This document shows positions 31,109 through 38,517 of a stretch of DNA of 40,872 bases, one piece after another. The position numbers and the translations under genes are program-made. The notes under the pieces are model-generated. The model was given only the letters and a program-made list of their open reading frames with translations. It had not been told where the DNA came from and ran no database searches. This stretch comes from CAZKTS01 sp964555735 (GTDB lineage Bacteria > Actinomycetota > Acidimicrobiia > IMCC26256 > PALSA-555): contig CAZKTS010000091.1 in the NCBI GenBank assembly GCA_964555735.1, positions 1 to 40,872 of the forward strand, written 5' to 3'. Each line of letters starts with the position of its first letter. The first letter of the stretch is position 1.

Positions 31109-31459
31109 TCAGCCGTCCACCAGGAACCGCACGACCGGGGCCAGCGCCGCGATGGCGATGCACACCGCGGCGACCCAGAGGGGCCAGCGTCGGTGCGAGC
31201 GCTCCTCGGCCGCGCCCCACTCCCGCGGCGCCGCCATCGCGCCGTCCACCTCGCTGGCGAGCATCACCAGCTGCGCGTCGTCGAGCTGGTCCTCCGGCAC
31301 CCAGAGGTCGACGCGCGCCATGTCGCCCACGGTGAGCCCGTACGTGCCGTCGAGCGCGCCGCGCAGCTGGACGTCGATGCCCTCGGACTGGAGCCGGGCG
31401 GCCATGACGTGGGCGGAGAAGGAGCCGGCGACCCAGGTGAGCTGTCGCATCGGAACCAC
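31109..31459 (-). CDS. DUF2007-like protein with C-terminal membrane anchor
   Basis: A 116-residue protein encoded against the proteasome genes. The first ~80 residues fit a small alpha/beta fold seen in DUF2007 ('putative prokaryotic signal transducing') proteins: AGSFSAHVMAARLQSEGIDV followed by DLWVPEDQLDDAQLVM. The C terminus has one membrane helix (about 93-113). The cytoplasmic domain would be held at the membrane. GTG 31459 is 8 nt after minus-strand TACGAT, a likely leaderless start; ATG 31450 is an alternative. Its function is unknown. Confidence 0.72.
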   Translation of the reverse strand: MVPMRQLTWVAGSFSAHVMAARLQSEGIDVQLRGALDGTYGLTVGDMARVDLWVPEDQLDDAQLVMLASEVDGAMAAPREWGAAEERSHRRWPLWVAAVCIAIAALAPVVRFLVDG

Positions 31460-31467
31460 AGCACGCG

Positions 31468-31473
31468 ATCGTA
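31468..31473 (-). promoter_or_regulatory. -10 element for leaderless DUF2007-like gene transcript
   Basis: Minus-strand TACGAT is followed by 8 nt and GTG 31459. It lies in the 42-nt gap shared with the divergent secreted-protein gene. Confidence 0.45.
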
Positions 31474-31501
31474 GATCCGGACATCGAGAACGGGGGCAGG
31501 G

Positions 31502-32071
31502 ATGAGCCAGGGGACGAAGGTGCGGAGACGCGACGTGGCCACCCGACTGGGCGGCGGTGCGGTCGTGGCGGCGATCGCGCTCGCAGCGATGGCGGGCCCT
31601 GCGAGCGCGAAGACGATCTCCGACTCGGCCTACGCCGCCAAGGTGTGCGGGGAGGTGGCCGACGTCCTGGAGCCGCTGACTGCGCTGCAGGCGGTTCCCG
31701 TGACCGACCTCACCGCGTTCCAGTCGCAGGCCGTCACGCTGCTGGACGATGCGGCCGAGGCTGCGGAGGACGCGCGCACCGCGCTCGACGGCATCCAGCC
31801 CAGGAGCGGGGGGAAGAAGGCGGCCAAGACGTTCGACACGTTCCTCCGCCTCCGCGCCGACGCGTTCGCCGACGCCGGCGACCAGATCGCCCTGGAGGAC
31901 CCGGCCGACGAGGACTTCGCCGACACGGTGGACGCGTTCGTCGACGTGCTCGCAGGTGCACCCCTCGGGCTCGCGTCGCCGTTCCGGGCGGGCACCGTCA
32001 CCAAGGCCAAGCCGCTCGCCAAGGCGTTCGCGGCCGAGACGACCTGCGAGCCCGCGCTCGCGGCGTTCTGA
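31502..32071 (+). CDS. Secreted helical protein, paralogue 1 (unknown function)
   Basis: A 189-residue preprotein. The signal peptide has an Arg-rich start (KVRRRDVATRLGG) and a hydrophobic core at ~18-31, with cleavage predicted after ASA at 36. The Arg pair could suit Tat export, which is inference. The mature part is Ala-, Asp- and Glu-rich and helical, with only two cysteines, Cys49 and Cys182, likely joined as a disulfide. It shares Y-A-x-x-V-C-G and Cys182 with the next gene, so the two are distant tandem paralogues. ATG 31502 is preceded by a purine-rich GGGGGCAGGG. I recognise no family. Confidence 0.75.
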   Translation: MSQGTKVRRRDVATRLGGGAVVAAIALAAMAGPASAKTISDSAYAAKVCGEVADVLEPLTALQAVPVTDLTAFQSQAVTLLDDAAEAAEDARTALDGIQPRSGGKKAAKTFDTFLRLRADAFADAGDQIALEDPADEDFADTVDAFVDVLAGAPLGLASPFRAGTVTKAKPLAKAFAAETTCEPALAAF

Positions 32072-32077
32072 GCCGTA

Positions 32078-32096
32078 AGCGCTCGGCGGGAGCGCT
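32078..32096 (+). terminator. Hairpin between the two secreted-protein genes
   Basis: AGCGCTC, a 5-nt loop (GGCGG), then GAGCGCT: a perfect 7-bp stem 7 nt after the first gene's stop. No U-tract follows, as is common for actinobacterial terminators. It could end or attenuate transcription, or mark an RNA processing site. Confidence 0.5.
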
Positions 32097-32136
32097 CGTC
32101 CAGTACCCAGTGACCGACGAACCAGGAGAGTGGACA

Positions 32137-32712
32137 GTGCGCAGGATGACCCGGACGGCCACCGCCGTCACCACAGCCATGGCGGTCGTCGCCCTGCTGG
32201 CAGGTGCCGCGAGCGCCTCCGTGGGCACGGCCAAGTCGAAGGAGGTCTCGGCGGAGAAGTACGCCAAGGCCGTCTGCGGCGCGTACAACAGCACGAACAG
32301 CGGCTACGAGGACCTGTCGTCGGGCTACCAGGCGCTGCCGGTCGATGACCCGGCGACGTTCCAGTCCGACGCCGCCGCCCTGGCCGACGAGTTCGTCGCG
32401 ACCATCGAGCAGCAGATCGCCAAGCTGAAGAAGATCTACCCCGACGCCGAGGACGGCAAGAAGGTCGGCAAGCTCTTCGTGGCCGACCTCCAGACCTACA
32501 TCGACAAGGTCGAAGAGGCCACCACGAAGTTCCGGGCTGCGGATGCCTCGGGCGTGGCGTTCCAGGGCGACGTGATCCAGTTCGAGACCGCGCTGCAGAT
32601 CCTCGACGTCGGCGCGAGCGATCCCTTCCGGGAGGTCGACGACCAGGACCTGATCGGCGCCTTCGACGACGAGAAGTCGTGCGCGGAGGTCGTGCAGGTG
32701 TTCGGCGGCTGA
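32137..32712 (+). CDS. Secreted helical protein, paralogue 2 (unknown function)
   Basis: A 191-residue preprotein starting at GTG 32137, 8 nt after AGGAG (32124-32128). The signal peptide has Arg at 2, 3 and 6 and a hydrophobic core (~11-24), with cleavage predicted after ASA at 28. The mature part is helical, rich in Lys, Asp and Ala, and has two cysteines, Cys47 in YAKAVCGAY and Cys182 in KSCAEVV. Both positions match paralogue 1. A strong hairpin (32736-32765) follows the gene. Its placement between prcA and pafA is not part of the usual proteasome locus. Function unknown. Confidence 0.75.
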   Translation: MRRMTRTATAVTTAMAVVALLAGAASASVGTAKSKEVSAEKYAKAVCGAYNSTNSGYEDLSSGYQALPVDDPATFQSDAAALADEFVATIEQQIAKLKKIYPDAEDGKKVGKLFVADLQTYIDKVEEATTKFRAADASGVAFQGDVIQFETALQILDVGASDPFREVDDQDLIGAFDDEKSCAEVVQVFGG

Positions 32713-32735
32713 GTCGCTCGCACCCACGCGATCTC

Positions 32736-32765
32736 ACGGGCCCCGGGCAGCTGCTCGGGGCCCGT
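32736..32765 (+). terminator. Strong terminator-like hairpin upstream of pafA
   Basis: ACGGGCCCCG and CGGGGCCCGT form a perfect 10-bp stem around a 10-nt loop, 23 nt after the second secreted-protein gene. There is no U-tract. It probably separates the prcBA/secreted-protein transcripts from pafA, which has its own -10 element at 32818. Confidence 0.65.
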
Positions 32766-32817
32766 CCGCGTCCCGGGACCGCGGCCGGTGTGCGTCGAGG
32801 CCGGGTCCGGCGGCCGG

Positions 32818-32823
32818 TACGCT
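32818..32823 (+). promoter_or_regulatory. -10 element for leaderless pafA transcript
   Basis: TACGCT is followed by exactly 6 nt and the pafA GTG at 32830. It sits just downstream of the hairpin at 32736-32765. Confidence 0.6.
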
Positions 32824-32829
32824 CTGTCC

Positions 32830-34188
32830 GTGGAACGGCGGATCTTCGGGCTCGAGAACGAGTACGGGGTCACGTGCACCCTGCGCGGCCAGCGCCGGCT
32901 CAGCCCCGACGAGGTCGCCCGCTACCTGTTCCGTCGGGTGGTCTCCTGGGGGCGGTCCAGCAACGTCTTCCTCGAGAACGGCGCCCGCCTCTACCTCGAT
33001 GTCGGGAGCCACCCCGAGTACGCCACCCCCGAGTGCGACTCCATCGGCGACCTCGTGGTGCACGACAAGGCGGGGGAGCGCATCCTCGAAGGCCTGGTGC
33101 GCAGCGCCGAGCAGCGCCTGCGAGAAGAGGGCATCCGCGGCGAGGTGTTCCTCTTCAAGAACAACACCGACTCGGCGGGCAACTCCTACGGCTGCCACGA
33201 GAACTACCTCGTGGAGCGCGAGGGCGACTTCACCAAGTTCACCGACGTCCTGATCCCGTTCCTCGTCACCCGTCAGGTCTACGCGGGCGCGGGCAAGGTG
33301 CTCCAGACCGCTCGCGGCGCGATGTACTGCATCTCCCAACGCGCCGAGCACATCTGGGAGGGCGTGTCGAGCGCGACGACGCGCTCGCGCCCGATCATCA
33401 ACACGCGTGACGAGCCCCACGCCGACGCCGAGCGGTTCCGCCGCCTGCACGTGATCGTGGGCGACTCCAACATGAGCGAGTACTCGACCTTCCTGAAGGT
33501 CGGCACCACGTCCATCCTCCTGCGGATGCTCGAGGAAGACCCGAGCCCGTGGCGCGACCTGTCGCTGGAGAACCCGATCCGGGCCATCCGGGAGATCAGC
33601 CACGACATGACGTGTCGGCGGCGGGTGCGGCTCGCGAACGGGCGGGAGCTCTCCGCAGTCGAGGTGCAGTCCGAGTACCTGAACCGCGCGCTCAAGTTCG
33701 CGAAGAAGCGCGGCCTCTCTGACCTCGAGCAGCAGGCGCTCGACATGTGGGAGCACGTGATGACCCACCTCGAGAACGACCCGCTGAAGCTCAAGACCGA
33801 GGTCGACTGGGTCATCAAGTACCACCTGCTCGAGGCGTACCGGGAGCGTCACGAGCTCCCGCTCACGCACCCGAGGGTGGCGTTGATCGACCTCTCGTAC
33901 CACGACGTCACGCGCTCACGATCGCTCTACTACCTCCTCGAGCGGCGCGGCCAGGTCGATCGCACCGCGACCGACGAGGACATCGAGGTCGCGGTCAACA
34001 CGCCACCGCAGACGACCCGGGCACGCCTGCGCGGTGCGTTCATCAAGCGGGCGAAGGAGCGCAAGCGCGACTACACGGTCGACTGGGTGCACCTGAAGCT
34101 CAACGACCAGGCGCAGCGGACGGTCCTGTGCAAGGACCCGTTCAAGTCGCGCGACGAGCGCGTCGAGCGGCTCATCTCCTCGCTGTAG
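32830..34188 (+). CDS. pafA: Pup-protein ligase
   Basis: A 452-residue PafA. It begins RRIFGLENEYGVTCTLRG, with the ATP/Mg Glu residues. RLSPDEVARYLFRRVVSWGRSSNVFL is nearly invariant in PafA. RLYLDVGSHPEYATPE holds the catalytic Asp57, and KNNTDSAGNSYGCHENYL completes the active site. PafA phosphorylates the C-terminal Glu of Pup and joins it to substrate lysines. GTG 32830 lies 6 nt after TACGCT; the upstream in-frame start 32788 lies within non-conserved sequence. pafA is followed by a DUF3866-type gene and then pafB, rather than by pafB directly. Confidence 0.97.
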   Translation: MERRIFGLENEYGVTCTLRGQRRLSPDEVARYLFRRVVSWGRSSNVFLENGARLYLDVGSHPEYATPECDSIGDLVVHDKAGERILEGLVRSAEQRLREEGIRGEVFLFKNNTDSAGNSYGCHENYLVEREGDFTKFTDVLIPFLVTRQVYAGAGKVLQTARGAMYCISQRAEHIWEGVSSATTRSRPIINTRDEPHADAERFRRLHVIVGDSNMSEYSTFLKVGTTSILLRMLEEDPSPWRDLSLENPIRAIREISHDMTCRRRVRLANGRELSAVEVQSEYLNRALKFAKKRGLSDLEQQALDMWEHVMTHLENDPLKLKTEVDWVIKYHLLEAYRERHELPLTHPRVALIDLSYHDVTRSRSLYYLLERRGQVDRTATDEDIEVAVNTPPQTTRARLRGAFIKRAKERKRDYTVDWVHLKLNDQAQRTVLCKDPFKSRDERVERLISSL

Positions 34189-34193
34189 CGCGC

Positions 34194-35273
34194 GTGCCTT
34201 CGTTCCGTACCGGTACCGTCACCCGCCTCCTCGAAGAACGCGCGGGGCTGCAACGGGTCGAGGTCGATCTGGGCGACGGACCCGAGCGCGCCTACGTGCT
34301 GAGCCAGCTCACGGGCACGGTGGCCGAAGGTGACGCCGTCGTGGTCAACACCACCGCGGTCGAGCTGGGCCTCGGTACGGGTGGCTGGCACGTGGTGCAC
34401 TGGAACCTCGCCCGCGACTCGTGGAGCGAGCGCGGGCCGGGCCACATCATCAAGGGTCGCTACACGAGCCTCCAGGCCGACGTCGGCAGCACCGAAGAGC
34501 ATCTCGAGGCGCTCGCCGAGGTCGAGTCGATCGACGGCATGCCGGTCGTCGCCGCGGCGTTGCACAGCCAGCTGCCCGCAGTCGCGGCGGCCGCCAAGGC
34601 GAACGCCCCCGACGCCCGCATCGCGTACGTCATGACCGACGGTGCCGGGCTTCCGCTCGCGCTCTCCGACCTGGTGGCGACGCTGCGCGACCGCGCCCTC
34701 GTGGACGCCACGATCACGTGCGGGCACGCCTTCGGCGGCGACTACGAGGCGGTCTCGATCTACTCGGCGCTCGCGGTGGCGAAGCACGTCGCCGGTGCCG
34801 ACCTGGCCATCGTCGCCATGGGGCCGGGGATCGTGGGCACGAACACGCGGCTCGGGTTCTCCGGCATGGAGGTCGGGCCGATCCTGGATGCGGTGGTCGG
34901 GCTCGGCGGCATCCCCATCGCCGCGCTCCGCGCCTCGTTCGCCGATCCCAGGCCGCGCCACGTCGGGCTCTCGCACCACAGTGCGACCGCGTTGCGCGTG
35001 GCGTGCCGCGGGCGGGTCGTCGTGCCGGTGCCGTCCGAGCCGGCCGCGGAGCACGAGCGCCTGCGGCGCGACCTGCGCGAGGCCGGCATCGACGAGCGCC
35101 ACGACGTCGTCGACGTCGATACCCCGGATGTGCTCGCGCTGTTCGCCGAGCATGACCTCCACATCACATCGATGGGTCGTCCGGCGGCCGACGACCCGGT
35201 CCTCTTCCAGGCCGCCGCAGCGGCCGGCGTGGTCGCGGCCCGTCGCCTGCTCGGGGGAGACGACGCCGCGTGA
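34194..35273 (+). CDS. DUF3866-family protein
   Basis: A 359-residue protein that I assign to the DUF3866 family, seen beside pafA in some actinobacteria. The N-terminal ~85 residues form beta strands. The remainder is Rossmann-like and glycine-rich, with AIVAMGPGIVGTNTRLGFSG near 200-220 and LSHHSATALRVACRG further on. These glycine- and His-rich loops suggest a phosphate or nucleotide-binding enzyme, but no catalytic role is known. GTG 34194 follows the pafA stop by 5 nt, and its own stop overlaps pafB, so it is co-translated with pafA and pafBC. The family assignment is from memory. Confidence 0.75.
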   Translation: MPSFRTGTVTRLLEERAGLQRVEVDLGDGPERAYVLSQLTGTVAEGDAVVVNTTAVELGLGTGGWHVVHWNLARDSWSERGPGHIIKGRYTSLQADVGSTEEHLEALAEVESIDGMPVVAAALHSQLPAVAAAAKANAPDARIAYVMTDGAGLPLALSDLVATLRDRALVDATITCGHAFGGDYEAVSIYSALAVAKHVAGADLAIVAMGPGIVGTNTRLGFSGMEVGPILDAVVGLGGIPIAALRASFADPRPRHVGLSHHSATALRVACRGRVVVPVPSEPAAEHERLRRDLREAGIDERHDVVDVDTPDVLALFAEHDLHITSMGRPAADDPVLFQAAAAAGVVAARRLLGGDDAA

Positions 35274-36202
35274 GCGATCGGCTCGAGCGGCTCCTCAACC
35301 TGACCGCGACACTGCTCGACACGCGCCGACCGCTGTCGCTCGAGGAGCTCGCCGACCGGCTCGAGCCGTCGTATCCCGACGATCTCGCGGCCCGTCGGCG
35401 CGCGTTCGAGCGCGACAAGGAGACCCTGCGCGAGCTCGGTGTCCCGATCGTCGTCGAGTCGATCGACGGCCTCGGCGGTGAGCTCGGCTACCGCATCCGG
35501 CCCGACGAGTACTACCTGCCCGAGCTCTCGCTCAGCGCCGAAGAGCGTGCAGCCCTGCACGTCGCCGTCAGCGCAGTCCGTCTCGACGATCGTGCCGCCG
35601 CCACCGGGCTCCAGAAGCTCGGCGGCCTCGAGGGGACTGCGGTCGGGCCCATGGCCGACCTCGGTGCCGCGACCCCTGGCCTCGCCGATCTCTTCGATGC
35701 GGTGGCGAAGCACCGCGAGGTGACGTTCGGCTACCGGGGCGAGGAGCGGCGGCTCCAACCGTTCGGTGTCGTGCACCGCTTCGGCCACTGGTACGTGGTC
35801 GGGCGCGACGTCGCTCGCGACGGCAATCGTGCGTTCCGGGTCGACCGCATGGACGGTGCGCCCGCGCTCGGCGAACCCGGCGCGTTCGAGCCGCCCCCCG
35901 ACATCGATCCGGGCGACCTGGTACGGGCCGACCCGATGTCCTACGGCGACGACCAGCCGGTCGACGCACTCGTCCTCGTCGCCGGGCCACGAGCGGCGTG
36001 GGTCGTGGACGAGCTCGGCGAGGCGTCGGTCGTGGAGCGGCGCGACGACGGCGCGGTGGTCGTCCGCCTCGCGGTGGTGAACCGGGACGCGTTCCGCACC
36101 TGGGTGCTCGGGCTCCTCGAGCACGCGGAGGTCCTCGAGCCGGCCGACCTGCGCGACGACCTGGTCGGCTGGCTGCGCGACGTGCGTGAGCGGGTCGCGT
36201 GA
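35270..36202 (+). CDS. pafB: WYL-domain regulator PafB
   Basis: A 310-residue transcription factor. It has an N-terminal winged helix-turn-helix (~1-65, SDRLERLLNLTATLLDTRRPL start) and a WYL domain (~140-210) with RLQPFGVVHRFGHWYVVGRD. A C-terminal WCX-type extension completes it. In mycobacteria PafB and PafC act together as an activator of LexA/RecA-independent DNA-damage genes. GTG 35270 overlaps the DUF3866 stop and the gene's stop overlaps pafC, fitting an obligate PafBC partnership. Length agrees with mycobacterial PafB (~330). Confidence 0.93.
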   Translation: MSDRLERLLNLTATLLDTRRPLSLEELADRLEPSYPDDLAARRRAFERDKETLRELGVPIVVESIDGLGGELGYRIRPDEYYLPELSLSAEERAALHVAVSAVRLDDRAAATGLQKLGGLEGTAVGPMADLGAATPGLADLFDAVAKHREVTFGYRGEERRLQPFGVVHRFGHWYVVGRDVARDGNRAFRVDRMDGAPALGEPGAFEPPPDIDPGDLVRADPMSYGDDQPVDALVLVAGPRAAWVVDELGEASVVERRDDGAVVVRLAVVNRDAFRTWVLGLLEHAEVLEPADLRDDLVGWLRDVRERVA

Positions 36203-37137
36203 GCGGCGCCGCCGGGACCCGGCTCCAGCGGGTGCTCGCGCTCGTGCCGTGGATCCTCGCGAACCCCGGCGTCACCATCCCCGAGCTCGCCGAACGGTTC
36301 GCCATCCCGGAGGCGGACCTCGAGGCCGATCTCGAGCTGCTGCCGATGTGCGGCCTCCCGCCGTACACCGCGGACCGGCTCATCGACCTCTGGGTGGGCG
36401 ACGACGGCAGCGTCACCATCCGTCTCGCCGAGTACTTCGAGCGCCCGCTCCAGCTCACGCCGGCCGAAGGGGTCGCTCTCCTCGCGGCCGGCCGCGCGTT
36501 GCTCGCCGTGCCCGGCGCCGATCCGCACGGACCGCTCGCGACCGCGCTCGACACGCTCGAGGAGTCGCTCGGCGCGCGCGGCGGCGTCGCCGTCGACGTC
36601 GGCAGCGCGGACCATCTCGCCCAGCTGCAGGAGGCGGTGGCAGCGGGGGAGCAGCTCGAGCTCGAGTACTACTCGTTTGCCCGCGACGAGATGACGACGC
36701 GCATCGTGGATCCGCGCCGGGTCTTCAACGCGCTCGGGGCGTGGTATCTCGACGCGTACTGCCGGACGGCCGAGGCCGAGCGGTTGTTCCGTGTCGACCG
36801 CGTGCGCTCGGTCGCGCCGACCGGCCGGCCCGCCGCGCCGCCGGCCGAGCCCGCCGACGACGCCATCGCCGATCTCGTGTACCGCCCGGGGCCGGACGAC
36901 CTGCGCGTGACGCTGCGGCTCGAGCCCGACGCCCGGTGGGTCGTCGAGAGCTACCCGACGGAGAAGGTCACGGAGCGGGCGCGCGGGCGGGTCGACGCGG
37001 TGCTCGCGATCAGCGGCCCCGCGTTCCTCGAGCGCCTGGTGCTCGGCCTCGGTCCGTCGGTCACCGTGCTCGGGCCGCCGGAGGCCCAGGCGCTGGTCCG
37101 CGCCGCCGCCGACCGCATCCTCGAGCGCTACTCGTGA
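36199..37137 (+). CDS. pafC: WYL-domain regulator PafC
   Basis: A 312-residue partner of PafB. The N-terminal DNA-binding region (~1-80) is followed by a WYL domain with DPRRVFNALGAWYLDAYC (~170-190) and the RLFRVDRVRSV strand, then a WCX region. Its N-terminal helix-turn-helix is less typical than PafB's, as in mycobacterial PafC. GTG 36199 overlaps the pafB stop. Its stop in turn overlaps the start of the first signal peptidase gene, so protein-export genes appear coupled to the PafBC regulator. Confidence 0.92.
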   Translation: MSGAAGTRLQRVLALVPWILANPGVTIPELAERFAIPEADLEADLELLPMCGLPPYTADRLIDLWVGDDGSVTIRLAEYFERPLQLTPAEGVALLAAGRALLAVPGADPHGPLATALDTLEESLGARGGVAVDVGSADHLAQLQEAVAAGEQLELEYYSFARDEMTTRIVDPRRVFNALGAWYLDAYCRTAEAERLFRVDRVRSVAPTGRPAAPPAEPADDAIADLVYRPGPDDLRVTLRLEPDARWVVESYPTEKVTERARGRVDAVLAISGPAFLERLVLGLGPSVTVLGPPEAQALVRAAADRILERYS

Positions 37138-37700
37138 AGGCGGGACTGCGGGAGCACCCATGGATCGCGGCCGCGATCGCGCTCGGGATCGTCGTCACCG
37201 TGATTGCCATCGCGCTGAAGGTCTCGACCACGCCCTACTCCATCCCCACGGGCTCGATGGAGCCCACGCTGCAGATCGGCGACCGGGTGGCCACCGACAA
37301 GACGTCGGACCCCGCCCGGGGCGACATCGCCGTGCTCGACGATCGGCGCGCGACGCAGGGCTTCGAGCAGGTGATCCGTCGCGTCATCGCGTTCGGTGGC
37401 GAGACCGTGACGATCCGCAACGGCTCGGTGTACATCGACGGCCGGCGGCTGGAGGAGCCCTACCTCGCCGCGCAGACGGAGACGGCGTGGAGCACACCCC
37501 CGCCGAGATGCGACAACCCCACGGATGCGGGCGACGATGTCGACATCTCCTGCCTGGTGCCAGAGGGCTCGTTGTTCGTGCTTGCCGACAATCGCTCGCA
37601 GGGGCAGGACTCGCGCCAGTACGGCCCGGTGGCCGCGGACTCGGTCAAGGGGACGGTGTTCTGGGTGTACTGGCCGCTCGACCGGCTGGGTCGACCGTGA
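37134..37700 (+). CDS. Signal peptidase I-like protein with Arg in place of the catalytic Lys (possibly inactive)
   Basis: A 188-residue, single-pass protein of the signal peptidase I (S26) family. The N-terminal membrane helix spans ~10-29. The Ser box is intact: SIPTGSMEPTL, with Ser41. The Lys box is not. Where the family has KRVIGLPGD, this protein reads IRRVIAFGGE, so the general-base Lys is Arg82; the last box is ADNR instead of GDNR. Signal peptidases use a Ser-Lys dyad, so activity should be lost or altered. GTG 37134 overlaps the pafC stop. An apparently complete paralogue follows at 37771, so this copy may be a regulatory or specialised relative. Reads as intact, not a pseudogene. 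Confidence 0.85.
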   Translation: MKAGLREHPWIAAAIALGIVVTVIAIALKVSTTPYSIPTGSMEPTLQIGDRVATDKTSDPARGDIAVLDDRRATQGFEQVIRRVIAFGGETVTIRNGSVYIDGRRLEEPYLAAQTETAWSTPPPRCDNPTDAGDDVDISCLVPEGSLFVLADNRSQGQDSRQYGPVAADSVKGTVFWVYWPLDRLGRP

Positions 37701-37770
37701 GCGGGGCTGAGGCACCGACCCTGGGGCGCGAGGAGCGGCGTGCGAGGATGGGGCCCGTGGAGCTCCCCTC

Positions 37771-38517
37771 GTGACCAGCGCCGGACCGACCGGGCCCGAA
37801 GCGACGACGGCCGACGGGGATGCCACCGCGGTGCTGCCGCCCGACGCGGTCCGCCCGTCCTCGACCGAGACGCCCGGGCCGGATGACGCGGGGACGTCGC
37901 CGCCGGACTCGCCACCGCCGACCGACGACGACACGGGCGGACGCGGGAAGCGGGCGCGCCGCGTCGCCATCGAGTGGATCGTCCTCATCGGCGCGGCGCT
38001 GCTGATCGCGTTCCTGATCAAGTCGTTCCTGTTCCAGGCCTTCTACATCCCGTCCGGGTCCATGGAACCGACCCTCGAGATCGGCGACCGCGTCCTGGTC
38101 AACAAGCTCAGCTACGACTTCGGCGACCCGAGCCGCGGCGACATCGTCGTGTTCGAGGCCCCGCCGAGTGCACAGAGCGGCGACATCGAGGATCTCGTGA
38201 AGCGGGTGATCGGTCTCCCCGGCGACACGATCACCTACCGCGACGGCCACGTCGTCGTGAACGGCAAGCGTCTCCGCGAGCCGTACCTCCCGGCGGGAAC
38301 TCCGACCGCAGAGCTGAACCAGCCGGTGCCGCCCGGCTGTGGAGCGCCGCCGGACGACGAGCCCGGGTGCGTGGTGCCGGAGGGCAAGGTCTTCGTGCTC
38401 GGCGACAACCGGACCGCGTCGAAGGACGGGCGCGTCTTCGGGCCGATCGACGAGGACACCATCGTCGGCCGGGTGTTCGTGCGCATCTGGCCGCTCGACT
38501 CGATCGGCACGCTCTAG
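37771..38517 (+). CDS. lepB: Signal peptidase I
   Basis: A 248-residue protein. The ~60-residue N-terminal tail is Pro/Thr/Asp-rich and probably disordered in the cytoplasm. One membrane helix follows (~66-88). The catalytic dyad is Ser97 in YIPSGSMEPTL and Lys144 in VKRVIGLPGD, with GDNR near the end. It cleaves signal peptides of exported proteins at the outer face of the membrane. GTG 37771 was chosen as the first start after the preceding stop. Its TAG stop shares CTAG (38514-38517) with the convergent GDPD gene. It may process the two secreted paralogues and other substrates. Confidence 0.94.
   Translation: MTSAGPTGPEATTADGDATAVLPPDAVRPSSTETPGPDDAGTSPPDSPPPTDDDTGGRGKRARRVAIEWIVLIGAALLIAFLIKSFLFQAFYIPSGSMEPTLEIGDRVLVNKLSYDFGDPSRGDIVVFEAPPSAQSGDIEDLVKRVIGLPGDTITYRDGHVVVNGKRLREPYLPAGTPTAELNQPVPPGCGAPPDDEPGCVVPEGKVFVLGDNRTASKDGRVFGPIDEDTIVGRVFVRIWPLDSIGTL

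Noticed and set aside
31471..31501. TAGATC as a -10 for the first secreted-protein gene
   Set aside because: It lacks the final T of TAnnnT, and the gene has a purine-rich Shine-Dalgarno, so a leaderless start is unlikely.
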